DNA of 20,265 bases from a virus: positions 1-20,265 of IMG/VR virus record IMGVR_UViG_3300013004_000240; one strand, given 5' to 3'. The notes under the pieces are model-generated. The model had not been told where the DNA came from. It did not search any database and worked only from the letters and a program-made list of their open reading frames with translations. How positions within the stretch are numbered: the stretch's first letter is position 1; each line of letters starts with the position of its first letter. Below, in pieces: positions 7,457 through 14,963 of the stretch. Made by a program: the position numbers and the translations under genes.

Positions 7457-8089
7457 TTAAAAGTATTCATATACAACTGCAGTTCCGGCTGGAAATACGT
7501 GTTCCTCTAAAAATGTTTTATATTGATCAAAATCAGATTGATATAGTGATTGAATTTGAATTGTTATGATATTAGTATTGCCAGTAAACACTACAATAGA
7601 GTCCCACGGTATTCCTAGCAAATTACTTATAAGATATTTTATTGCCTGTGATGTTCCTTTTACAGTAAAATAATTTAAATCAGCTTTTATAAAAAATTTT
7701 TTAATATTTTTAATGTTGTTTTTTAAACCAGTTTGAGAAAAATCTGCTCCGGGAAAATAAAAATCCAAATAAGCTTCCCAAAATTGTTGTTTAGAAAATA
7801 ATGGAAATCTTATATTTTCCCAATCCAGTTGGGCGCCATAACCATATTCCAAAGAAAGAAGCCAACGCATATAATTTTTAATTATTGGAACAACTAAAAC
7901 ATTTGAATTTTCATTATATTCTTTCACAATCCAAGAAGGAAATAAAGATTCTATGGTAAGTTTATCAGATAACCATTGTTGTTTTTCAATATCATAAAAA
8001 TCAGAATTGTATAAAAATTTTGCTCTTTCTACGAGCCTATTTATTTTATTTTGTTCGGAAACAGGAAGATTTGAAAAAAATAAAATCAT
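7457..8089 (-). CDS. Probable baseplate wedge protein (gp7/P2 gpI positional analogue)
   Basis: A 210-aa protein whose ATG overlaps the gp6 stop by 4 bases (ATGA). Seen: mixed α/β sequence, Trp/Tyr-rich middle (NYMRWLLSLEYGYGAQLDWENIRFP cut across residues 72-96), then a FTVKGTSQAIKYLISNLLG segment near 142-160, which resembles the K-G-T-x-x-(A/S)-(L/I)-K-x-(L/A)-(L) pattern of P2-type tail protein I and related wedge proteins. In many contractile systems the J/gp6 protein is followed by I/gp7, its wedge partner; the order gp25-gp6-this gene equals W-J-I. Assignment is therefore by position and a weak motif, not by clear homology. Confidence 0.55.
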   Translation of the reverse strand: MILFFSNLPVSEQNKINRLVERAKFLYNSDFYDIEKQQWLSDKLTIESLFPSWIVKEYNENSNVLVVPIIKNYMRWLLSLEYGYGAQLDWENIRFPLFSKQQFWEAYLDFYFPGADFSQTGLKNNIKNIKKFFIKADLNYFTVKGTSQAIKYLISNLLGIPWDSIVVFTGNTNIITIQIQSLYQSDFDQYKTFLEEHVFPAGTAVVYEYF

Positions 8090-9162
8090 TGTTGATATAC
8101 CACAGAAATTCCTAAAACAGTTTTATCAGACAAGTAATCCAATAATTGTGCTATTCCACTTGAAGACAACCCATTAACATAAATTTTTACTTGACCCGGA
8201 TAATTGCCGGATACAACGCTTATCAAAGATTCATCTGATGTCCCAGATATACCTGAAGATATAATTGCGTTTTTGTAATCTTTTACAGTAACGCATCTTT
8301 CTTGTCCTGTTGCTTTAAATAAAAGTTTAGCTTTCGCCTCAGCGACACTTATTTGATTATATCCCCCGCTCGGAAGTTTTGAAGTTCCAAATAAAACATC
8401 AGATCTATTAAATATGGTGGCATTGTTTCCAACATTTCCATTAGAAACAATTGCTTTAACTAATACAGTGCTACTGGTGTTTATTTCTCTTGAAGAAGAA
8501 AAATTATTTGTAACAACATAACCATTTGGACCATTTATAACAGTAAAATGTGTATTGTTTCCTGTTTGTGTGGTTGATGATTTTTCTACTCTAGTCCATT
8601 TTGTAACAGTGGACGAACCAATAGATGTTTCATACATATTAATAGTCGCTGGATCTATATTCAACGGTAAAACACAAGTTTGGGTTTCATAATCATAGTT
8701 TGTAAAACTTACAACTTCATTTCCAGAATATAAAACTATACTTTTTGAAGAACCCAAAGAAACTTTTTCAATATTAAAGAAGAATATATCAGCACCATTT
8801 GTCGCTCTTGCTTTAAATGTACTATAATCTTCCAACGTTGCTCCATTGGCTATTATAGTTCTGGAAGTAGATGCTGATTGTACCGGAGCCACTAAGATTG
8901 AAGAATTTGCTGCGATTCCAAGAACCGATTCTAAAATATTTGCCGTAGTCGCAAAACTGTTTATAAAACCAAATTGCGCATAAACTCCATTATATGCAGT
9001 TACTGTAGATAAAATATTTAAAAGCAAATTTACAGAACTGGCATCATTTCTAAAATCTAAATCTTTTAAATCGCTTTGCTGCTCTAAAAAAGAAATTAAT
9101 GATGATTTGATATTATCAAAATCCAATGATGCTACGTTTAAATTTTGTAATTGATATGTCAT
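8086..9162 (-). CDS. 6: Baseplate wedge protein gp6 (J-like)
   Basis: A 358-aa wedge protein; gp6 dimers form the inner ring of the baseplate that triggers sheath contraction. Seen: LNVASLDFDNIKSSLISFLEQQSDLKDLDFRNDASSVN (split near residues 6-43), matching the N-terminal signature of T4-like gp6, then NILSTVTAYNGVYAQFGFINSFATTA, and a C-terminal VSVAEAK-like region with ATGQERCVTVKDYKNAI, as in baseplate J proteins. It is much shorter than T4 gp6 (660 aa), closer to simple J proteins. An upstream in-frame ATG at 9186 would add 8 residues inside gp25; the start at 9162 is preferred because it forms a TAATG junction with the gp25 stop and gives the expected N-terminus. Confidence 0.9.
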   Translation of the reverse strand: MTYQLQNLNVASLDFDNIKSSLISFLEQQSDLKDLDFRNDASSVNLLLNILSTVTAYNGVYAQFGFINSFATTANILESVLGIAANSSILVAPVQSASTSRTIIANGATLEDYSTFKARATNGADIFFFNIEKVSLGSSKSIVLYSGNEVVSFTNYDYETQTCVLPLNIDPATINMYETSIGSSTVTKWTRVEKSSTTQTGNNTHFTVINGPNGYVVTNNFSSSREINTSSTVLVKAIVSNGNVGNNATIFNRSDVLFGTSKLPSGGYNQISVAEAKAKLLFKATGQERCVTVKDYKNAIISSGISGTSDESLISVVSGNYPGQVKIYVNGLSSSGIAQLLDYLSDKTVLGISVVYQQ

Positions 9163-9539
9163 TATAGTTCTACCTCTATTAAGCAACTAACATTATCTTG
9201 ATATTTTATACCATCAAATAAAGAAAAAGTTACTTGGAATTGAAAAAATTGGTTTGATTGACTCAATAATTTAACCTTTACATTATTTAATTTTACTATT
9301 GCGGCTTGAATATATGCTGCCAAACTTAATTCCAAAACACCAACATCGTTTGTGCCATATACATAAGTAAAATAATCAGAACCAAGGCTCATATTAGAAA
9401 TCAATTCACCTTTTTGTGTTTTTAATATGTGTTCAATATATTGAGTAATAGCATTAAATCCGCTAACAACAGAAATATCTTTCTTTGTTCTTGCGGTTTC
9501 TATTTTTTCCATTAAAATTGAAAAATCTTTTATAGCCAT
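9162..9539 (-). CDS. 25: Baseplate wedge protein gp25 (lysozyme-like fold)
   Basis: A 125-aa homologue of T4 gp25 (132 aa), which nucleates sheath assembly and binds gp6 in the baseplate core. Seen: an N-terminal DFS-x-L...T-x-K-x-D-I-S region, the conserved FNAITQYIEHILKTQKGELI segment (residues 28-47), and LGSDYFTYVYG at 52-62. The E-P-R core often seen in the family is not visible. It is followed by gp6 with a 1-base overlap. A CTAAATA motif ends 8 bases before its ATG and no Shine-Dalgarno is present. Confidence 0.9.
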   Translation of the reverse strand: MAIKDFSILMEKIETARTKKDISVVSGFNAITQYIEHILKTQKGELISNMSLGSDYFTYVYGTNDVGVLELSLAAYIQAAIVKLNNVKVKLLSQSNQFFQFQVTFSLFDGIKYQDNVSCLIEVEL

Positions 9540-9547
9540 TTACATAA

Positions 9548-9554
9548 TATTTAG
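9548..9554 (-). promoter_or_regulatory. Late promoter before gp25
   Basis: CTAAATA on the minus strand within ATCTAAATATT, in the 16-bp gap between the hub gene and gp25 and just beyond the hub stop codon. It ends 8 bases before the gp25 ATG, the same spacing as at gp13, gp48 and the 637-aa hub gene. Confidence 0.6.
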
Positions 9555-9555
9555 A

Positions 9556-10356
9556 TCATGTATAATCAGCATCATAGTCTGTTGTACCAGTTGTATTAAT
9601 TTGATTTTCTGGGAGTTGTGTTAAAGATAAAGCAGTTTCATGTGTTCCAGAATTTGTTATTACGTGTTTTACGCCTATGATATAATACAAACCGTTTAAT
9701 TTTGATGCAGAAGAAGAGAACGGATAGCCACTAACACCATCCGCTTTAATTTTTACAACTTTACCTATTTTTAAAGTAAAATCACCGGCAACAGTAACGT
9801 CAATTTTAGAGCAATATTTTAATGCGTCTAAAAATTCCGCTCTTTTTACTGGAGTAATTTTTGGTGTATTCCAAAAGGTTGCCACATTTAATCTTAATTT
9901 TAAATATGCTGCATAATTTGGACCAATATCTGGGCATGTGCAGCTATATGATGCATCTGGAGTGCCCCACAAACAACCAAGCCAACTTGCCCCAAGATTT
10001 GGATGTAAATTTACTTGATCACATTCGGTTGAAGGGTCATTTAAGTAAACATCTATTGGCTGAAAAGTATTTAAAAGATTTGTTTGCGGTACTGTTGCAC
10101 CTTTCCATAAGTTATAATTATAACCAGAATTTCCACCACAAGATCCGGAAGCACCAGAATTCAAAAATCCAAGCTGTTCTGCTATTACTTTAATACTTGA
10201 ATAGGTATCAAAACAATTTTCAAGAGATGTTGGAGGACCGCAAACCCCTCTAGTAATTGTTGAATTTGCACAAATATATACCCCTCTTGAATTTAAAGTA
10301 TAAAAAGCTTCTTGGCTGTAATTAGTTCCATAAGTTTGTATTTGTTTTCCAGACAT
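9556..10356 (-). CDS. Baseplate hub protein, small subunit (hub-domain protein)
   Basis: A 266-aa protein, probably part of the central baseplate hub. Seen: the C-terminal third (about 183-248) has a β-barrel-like pattern, TVAGDFTLKIGKVVKIKADG...LNGLYYIIGVKHVITNSGTHETALSLTQL, resembling the G-x-Y-x-(V/I)-x-x-V-x-H...T-x-L-x-L end of gp27/gpD-type hub proteins. The first 140 residues hold eight of nine cysteines (29, 39, 48, 73, 112, 128, 139, 141; also 182) and a GASGSCGGNSG linker. An upstream ATG at 10374 adds six residues, but that codon overlaps the GGAGGA ribosome site that serves the ATG at 10356, which is therefore preferred. It starts one base after the 637-aa hub gene stops, so the pair may act as one split hub protein. 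Confidence 0.6.
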   Translation of the reverse strand: MSGKQIQTYGTNYSQEAFYTLNSRGVYICANSTITRGVCGPPTSLENCFDTYSSIKVIAEQLGFLNSGASGSCGGNSGYNYNLWKGATVPQTNLLNTFQPIDVYLNDPSTECDQVNLHPNLGASWLGCLWGTPDASYSCTCPDIGPNYAAYLKLRLNVATFWNTPKITPVKRAEFLDALKYCSKIDVTVAGDFTLKIGKVVKIKADGVSGYPFSSSASKLNGLYYIIGVKHVITNSGTHETALSLTQLPENQINTTGTTDYDADYT

Positions 10357-10357
10357 A

Positions 10358-12271
10358 TTATGCTGTTCCTCCACTTATACAGCACCCATCAAAAGCATTT
10401 TCTGCAGAAAAATGGTATACAGATTGACCATTTTCTGTGTGTTTACATAATTTAACGACATGGAATATATCTTCAGAAGGTAAAATATCTTTGGATTTTG
10501 CTCCTATTGGTCTCATTTTAAATCCTGCAGGCACACAATCTAGAATATAACCCGGTGGAATGTAGCCGGTGCCCAAAGCTCTTTCATTTAAATTTATTGC
10601 CCATGTATCATCTTGAACAGCCGAAGATTTTAATGAATCGTATGACCATTTTTCAATTTGATAAAAATAATCAATTGAACATGAGCCACCAGAAGCCCCA
10701 CTACCGCCACAATCACCACAGGAACCTGGGTTGGAAGTAGAACCAGAAGCTCCAGTAGGTCCATCAAAAATCAGTTTATTCCATTTATATCTGTATTTTT
10801 TACCAACCGAATTTCCTTCAGAACAATTATTATCTTCTTCATACTTTAATAAAGCAGCAAAAAAACATTCTTCATCGTTTTTTTTACCCATACAACAAAG
10901 AGAGTACATTATAAAATTTTGAAGTTCAATTTCTCGTATTTTTTTCAGTCTTTCGTCGGTATCATTTATAGTCGATAAAAAACTATTGTAACGAATGTCT
11001 ATAATTTTTTGTAATTTTGTATCTTGGCCCGGAACTGATGTTGAAAAAGTTTGTGCATCTGGATAATGTGGATGCACCTCAGTCATATCAAACATATTTT
11101 TCCACATCTCGGTATTATCAACATAGGGCATGTATTGACTTGCACCCATAAAATTTAGATTAGAATATGATTTTTCTGTTCCAAATTGTTGACCCATATG
11201 CGCATGGTATGAAGAATCATTCAATGATTCTAATCCATCATAATAACCCCAATGATTATCATATATTAATTGATCAGCTCCCGGAACCGCCTGTTGCAAT
11301 CCATCCGCATCTATTATTTCAATATTATATTTTTGTCCTTCATCTTGAAACTGATATGACAAACAGGATGTATTATACGCATCTACATCATCACCAGAAA
11401 TACCAGTCGGAATGGAATCTAAAAGTTTTGGTGTTTTTTTGATGTAATAATAATTTTTTGAAATAAATTGAATGCCGGGATTTGTATTGAGATAATAAGC
11501 TTTTCTGTAGACTTTACCATCTGACAATTTTTGTATTACTGCATCACCTGTATAGATACCAACTTTTACCGGATCTGCCGCAGAATCATCATCATTTGGA
11601 TTTCTGTGAAAATATTTAAAATTTACAGATCCATCGAATTCCGTCCAAAACATAAATTGAGGAGTACCGTAATCCAATCCAGCGTGTATATCACCCACAG
11701 CCGAAGAAGCAAGATAATTTAGATATTCTATTGGATTGTCTGCTACACTTTGTTGTCTTTCATGCAGAGTATTCAATGGCTTATATACTACATAATTTGT
11801 TGTTGGATCTGAAAATCCTCCAGCATTATTAAAACTAGATTGTTTTAACAAATCTACAAATTCATTTATAAGATAAACTTGTGGTTTTGTGATACCAAGA
11901 GTTTTTATCAAAGATGATTTTTGTACTTTTTTGTAATATAAATTTGACAGATATATTCCAACAAAATTTTCTTCTGTATCCGAGGCTGCATTGTTTATGT
12001 AACTAACGGCAGTTATGTCCATTTCCCACACATTACCATTAAAAAATGTTACGTATATTTTTTCTATTTTATTTATTTTTATATAAGAAATTATATCTTT
12101 AAAATCTTTTACAATAAGAACACCATTTGGAAAAACGTCATTGACGTTTTCTACCAATTCTAATTTTTCAAAAATACATTCGGTGTTTTGTCTAGTTATA
12201 TTTAAAGAACCGAGTTGTATTGATTTTATAGTAGAATAAGCTGGATTAAATTGGCCTTGTGTATTTGGCAT
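10358..12271 (-). CDS. Baseplate hub protein, large subunit (gp27-like)
   Basis: A 637-aa protein, the largest in the cluster. Seen: a β-rich N-terminal region (IQLGSLNITRQ...VFPNGVLIVKDFKDIISYI), then NPIEYLNYLASSA...PQFMFWTEFDGSVNFKYFHR (about 179-223), a typical hub pattern of a helix followed by F-x-F-W-x-(D/E)-x-x-G-x-x-x-F. Residues 400-500 are helical and charged, 503-533 form a Gly/Ser/Cys-rich linker (GPTGASGSTS...CGDCGGSG), and the last 100 residues look β-rich. There are 13 cysteines, including C459-C460 and C630-C631 pairs. No lysozyme (gp5) motif was seen. Placement between gp53-like and gp25 fits a hub component; gp27 is the nearest T4 analogue, at moderate certainty. Confidence 0.65.
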   Translation of the reverse strand: MPNTQGQFNPAYSTIKSIQLGSLNITRQNTECIFEKLELVENVNDVFPNGVLIVKDFKDIISYIKINKIEKIYVTFFNGNVWEMDITAVSYINNAASDTEENFVGIYLSNLYYKKVQKSSLIKTLGITKPQVYLINEFVDLLKQSSFNNAGGFSDPTTNYVVYKPLNTLHERQQSVADNPIEYLNYLASSAVGDIHAGLDYGTPQFMFWTEFDGSVNFKYFHRNPNDDDSAADPVKVGIYTGDAVIQKLSDGKVYRKAYYLNTNPGIQFISKNYYYIKKTPKLLDSIPTGISGDDVDAYNTSCLSYQFQDEGQKYNIEIIDADGLQQAVPGADQLIYDNHWGYYDGLESLNDSSYHAHMGQQFGTEKSYSNLNFMGASQYMPYVDNTEMWKNMFDMTEVHPHYPDAQTFSTSVPGQDTKLQKIIDIRYNSFLSTINDTDERLKKIREIELQNFIMYSLCCMGKKNDEECFFAALLKYEEDNNCSEGNSVGKKYRYKWNKLIFDGPTGASGSTSNPGSCGDCGGSGASGGSCSIDYFYQIEKWSYDSLKSSAVQDDTWAINLNERALGTGYIPPGYILDCVPAGFKMRPIGAKSKDILPSEDIFHVVKLCKHTENGQSVYHFSAENAFDGCCISGGTA

Positions 12272-12272
12272 T

Positions 12273-13112
12273 TTAATTATATTTAACGGTTATAAAACTG
12301 GCTTGAAGAGTTCCCAATTCACTTGCTGGATAAGCAAGTATATTTTTAGATTTATTTTCAATAGTTTCTATTACAGAAATTTCTTTTGTTTGAGTTGGTT
12401 CTACTGGTACCGAGATTGGTTGTTTTTCATCTACTGTTACAAATGAAGAAAATTTATCTTTAAATATTGATTTTCCATCTTCTGGTTTTTTTAATTCAAT
12501 TACTTTTGATAGATATTTCTTTTTAATTCCCGTATAAACCGATTTTTGTATTTGATAACCGGTTGCGCTCGGATAGATAACACACAATCTATCTCCTGTC
12601 GGACCATCGGGAGTAACAAAGTCTCCTGTAGATCCTTTTTGTCCCTTTATTACCATGTTTCCGTCATAAAAAGAAGTAGATTCTATAACAGCAAGTGGTC
12701 CATTAAGATCAAAATTTCCAACAGAAGACCACTCCGCAGAATAACCACTATTTTCTGTATATGGCATAATTACACTTCCTTGGGGATAGGCTATTCCACT
12801 ATTCCCTGCTTGATCCAAATAAAGTAAAAAATTTATTTTTTGTTCATTATTTTGTTTAAAAATTGTTGTATTTGCTTGCAATAAATCAAATGGATTTATT
12901 TTTTTATTTGCTAGCATAAAAGTCCAAAAAGAATTTGCATCTTGATATATAGTATATGCGGCTTCAAGCAATGTCGTCTTCGAATCTATATTGATTGTGT
13001 CGGACGGTAAGGTTATGGTATCCGAATCAATATATGTAAAAAAATCAGATATTTCAAATGTTCCGATTGTGCTTACAAAAGATTTTTTTGGTAAATTTTC
13101 AAAGTATTTCAT
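12273..13112 (-). CDS. 53: Baseplate wedge protein gp53-like
   Basis: A 279-aa protein resembling T4 gp53 (196 aa), the wedge component needed to join wedges around the hub. Seen: MKYFENLPKKSF at the N-terminus and LLEAAYTIYQDANSFWTFMLANKKINPFDL near residues 48-77, matching the family pattern of (A)-x-x-x-Y-x-(D)-x-x-x-(F/Y)-W-x-x-(L)-L-x-N-x-x-x-(D/N)-P-F. The middle has short Gly-x-y triplets (KGQKGSTG, DGPTGD, about 155-174), a collagen-like insertion. The C-terminus is LysM-free and Lys/Glu-rich. The gene sits between gp48 (4-base gap) and the hub gene. A weak GGAT ribosome site precedes the start; there is no promoter motif. Confidence 0.7.
   Translation of the reverse strand: MKYFENLPKKSFVSTIGTFEISDFFTYIDSDTITLPSDTINIDSKTTLLEAAYTIYQDANSFWTFMLANKKINPFDLLQANTTIFKQNNEQKINFLLYLDQAGNSGIAYPQGSVIMPYTENSGYSAEWSSVGNFDLNGPLAVIESTSFYDGNMVIKGQKGSTGDFVTPDGPTGDRLCVIYPSATGYQIQKSVYTGIKKKYLSKVIELKKPEDGKSIFKDKFSSFVTVDEKQPISVPVEPTQTKEISVIETIENKSKNILAYPASELGTLQASFITVKYN
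12280..12286 (-). promoter_or_regulatory. Possible late promoter before gp27-like hub gene
   Basis: TTAAATA on the minus strand, a one-base variant of CTAAATA, ending 8 bases before the ATG. It lies inside the last codons of the gp53-like gene. On its own it is weak in AT-rich DNA; the identical 8-base spacing to that of three better motifs is what supports it. Confidence 0.4.
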
Positions 13113-13116
13113 TTAA

Positions 13117-13938
13117 TTATCCATTATAACCAAAAAATGCGTCTGAAACTTCTGATTTAGACCATGTTGCGTTTGCTTGAGGTACATATGTTCCCGTTTC
13201 AAACTCTGTGAATACAAGACCAAGCAAAGTCAAAGATGAGCCTCCATTTGGTAGATATCGAATGACGCTATCAGCATCATCATTCTTTTTTACTATTACT
13301 GTGTTTAAAACACACACCAAAGGTTCTCCAAGCCAATTTGCTGTTAAATTTGCATCTCCCCCCAAAGACACTCCATTTCCTCTAGTTACTGTTATACTCC
13401 AAAGATTTTGAGGATATGTTCTTTCTGGTAAATTTGATGCTAAGGTTGGATATGAGGCTTTTCTAAATGTTCCCACTATATTTTCAATACCTATACTTTC
13501 TTCATTTGTTTTTGGAACCAAAATATATTGAAAAAAGTATTGTTTTCTTGCTTCGCTAACCATTGTCATTTCTGCAATATTACTAAATCTTCTATAAGTA
13601 GATGTTGCAAATAATCTTTCGTGATAAAATAAAGATGGTTGTAAAACCCTAGAAATCATATTTATTGCACCACCGATATTAAATCCTCCGCTATTTGCTA
13701 AACCAGCTCTGCTGATCAGAGGTCCCACTGGATTTGCGTTGCTCTCACCATATTGGTGCGATGCTTGATAACCGGGTTCTTTAGGCATAGGTAATTTTAT
13801 ATGTGCAAAAGCACGATTTATAACCCCGGGTCTAGTTCTTTCAAAATTTTTAAGAGAATAGTTTGCAGCATGAAAATTCATCCATAAAGGCTGTTCTGCT
13901 GCATATACTCCAAAGGGATATTGGTATAATGATGGCAT
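13117..13938 (-). CDS. 48: Baseplate tail tube cap protein gp48
   Basis: A 273-aa homologue of T4 gp48 (364 aa), which caps the baseplate hub and, with gp54, starts tube growth. Seen: SLYQYPFGVYAAEQPLWMNF at the N-terminus, IKLPMPKEPGYQ near residues 48-59, a middle RKQYFFQYILVPKTNEESIGIENIVGTFRKASYP region (about 134-167), and YPQNLWSITVTRGNG followed by β-strands, a layout shared by tube-cap proteins. The open frame extends upstream to 14013, but that start lies past the late-promoter motif, overlaps the divergent gp4 gene and adds an unlikely 25 residues; the ATG at 13938 is preferred. Confidence 0.8.
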   Translation of the reverse strand: MPSLYQYPFGVYAAEQPLWMNFHAANYSLKNFERTRPGVINRAFAHIKLPMPKEPGYQASHQYGESNANPVGPLISRAGLANSGGFNIGGAINMISRVLQPSLFYHERLFATSTYRRFSNIAEMTMVSEARKQYFFQYILVPKTNEESIGIENIVGTFRKASYPTLASNLPERTYPQNLWSITVTRGNGVSLGGDANLTANWLGEPLVCVLNTVIVKKNDDADSVIRYLPNGGSSLTLLGLVFTEFETGTYVPQANATWSKSEVSDAFFGYNG

Positions 13939-13946
13939 TTCTATAC

Positions 13947-13953
13947 TATTTAG
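13947..13953 (-). promoter_or_regulatory. Late promoter before gp48
   Basis: CTAAATA (followed by G) on the minus strand in the 37-bp gap between the divergent gp48 and gp4 genes, ending 8 bases before the gp48 ATG. It should drive the whole leftward structural cluster. It stands back to back with the gp4 promoter, 10 bases away. Confidence 0.65.
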
Positions 13954-13963
13954 ATAAAAATCC

Positions 13964-13970
13964 CTAAATA
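13964..13970 (+). promoter_or_regulatory. Late promoter before gp4
   Basis: CTAAATA on the plus strand, only 5 bases before the gp4 ATG at 13976. With a T4-like start about 6 bases after the motif, the transcript would begin at or next to the start codon, i.e. leaderless. No other ribosome site is available. Confidence 0.6.
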
Positions 13971-13975
13971 ATTTT

Positions 13976-14395
13976 ATGGCATATAAAACAAAATTTACAC
14001 CAACAAATCCCAAAAAATATATAGGAGATCATGCAAAAATTAATTGCAGATCCCTCTGGGAAAGAAACATTTGTAAATTTTGTGATCAAAATGAATCAAT
14101 TGTAAAATGGTCTTTCGAAGAAATTACAATTCCATATTTCAGTCCATTAGATAAAAAAATTCACAACTACTATCCAGATTTTGTAATTCAATTTAAAAAT
14201 AAAAATGGTTTGCAAACATGGATGGTGGAAGTAAAACCAAAAAAACAAACACTGTTAAAAGAAAACGCATCTAAAAAAGAAAAAATATCATGGATAATAA
14301 ACACTGCAAAATGGGAAGCTGCAAAAAATTATTGCAATAAAAATAACATGGTATTCAAAATAATAACTGAAAAGGAAATATTTGCTAATGACTAA
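13976..14395 (+). CDS. 4: Head completion nuclease gp4
   Basis: A 139-aa homologue of T4 gp4 (gp50.65; about 150 aa), a head-completion protein with a nuclease fold that acts after packaging and before tail joining. Seen: MAYKTKFTPTNPKKYIGDHAKI (split: MAYKTKFTPTNPKKY, IGDHAKI) versus T4 MAYSGKWVPKNISKYRGD, then RSLWERNICKFCDQN, and a PD-(D/E)-x-K core: P67-D68, E85-V-K87 with PKK after it. The helix INTAKWEAAKNYC matches T4 VNTDKWKAAQSL. Start is certain from this N-terminal alignment. It is divergent from gp48 and overlaps the next gene by 8 bases. Confidence 0.93.
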   Translation: MAYKTKFTPTNPKKYIGDHAKINCRSLWERNICKFCDQNESIVKWSFEEITIPYFSPLDKKIHNYYPDFVIQFKNKNGLQTWMVEVKPKKQTLLKENASKKEKISWIINTAKWEAAKNYCNKNNMVFKIITEKEIFAND

Positions 14396-14963
14396 TGCAA
14401 ATAGCATAATTACAGTTAAAGAGTTTTTTGATAGACACGGTGGAATACAAAGAAGTAATAGATTTTCTGTTTCAATCAGCGGTCTGCCTGCAGATTTTCC
14501 ACAAATTACACCAGATGATTTTAAAGTAGAATCTGTTGCTATGGCTGCAAGATCTATCGATTCTATTGCAGATAATTTAGCTGGTTATGGTAGCGGAAGA
14601 TCGGTTCCGAGATCACAAAGATTTATTCCGGGAGTTTTATTAAATTTTCCTGTAACAAATGATAGCTTTATTATAGATTTTTTTAATACTTGGTTTAATA
14701 AAATATATTCCGGTGGAAGAATTACTGGAAATTTACAAGCACCATTCCAATTACAATATTACAACGATATTGTATATAATTGCCAATTAAAAGTAAAACT
14801 ATTAGATTTAAACGGTGAAGTAAATAAAATTTATACATTCTATGAAGTCTATCCAATTGAAAATATACCAGTAGAACTCAATATGTCTGAACCAAATAAA
14901 ATTATGACATATCAGGTGTTATTAAACTATAGAGAATTTACAATAGAAAGTCCACAACAATGA
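14388..14963 (+). CDS. 54: Tail tube initiator gp54-like (tube fold)
   Basis: A 191-aa protein of the gp19/gp54 tube fold, likely the ring that starts tube polymerisation on the baseplate. Seen: FFDRHGGIQRSNRFSVSISG near residues 13-32, the same G-G-x-x-R-x-N-R-F pattern as in the two gp19 proteins, β-rich centre, and a C-terminal LLDLNGEVNKIYTFYEVYPIENIPVELN...TYQVLLNYREF, equivalent to the tube C-terminal strands. It is shorter than T4 gp54 (320 aa). Assignment to gp54 rather than a third gp19 rests on its place with assembly genes gp4 and gp26. The ATG at 14388 has AAAAGGAAA upstream; a TTG two codons earlier is less likely. Its stop overlaps the next start (ATGA). Confidence 0.65.
   Translation: MTNANSIITVKEFFDRHGGIQRSNRFSVSISGLPADFPQITPDDFKVESVAMAARSIDSIADNLAGYGSGRSVPRSQRFIPGVLLNFPVTNDSFIIDFFNTWFNKIYSGGRITGNLQAPFQLQYYNDIVYNCQLKVKLLDLNGEVNKIYTFYEVYPIENIPVELNMSEPNKIMTYQVLLNYREFTIESPQQ

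Noticed and set aside
13939-14013. N-terminal extension of gp48 up to the ATG at 14013
   Set aside because: It would run through both late-promoter boxes and overlap the start of gp4, and the added residues do not fit the family's N-terminus.
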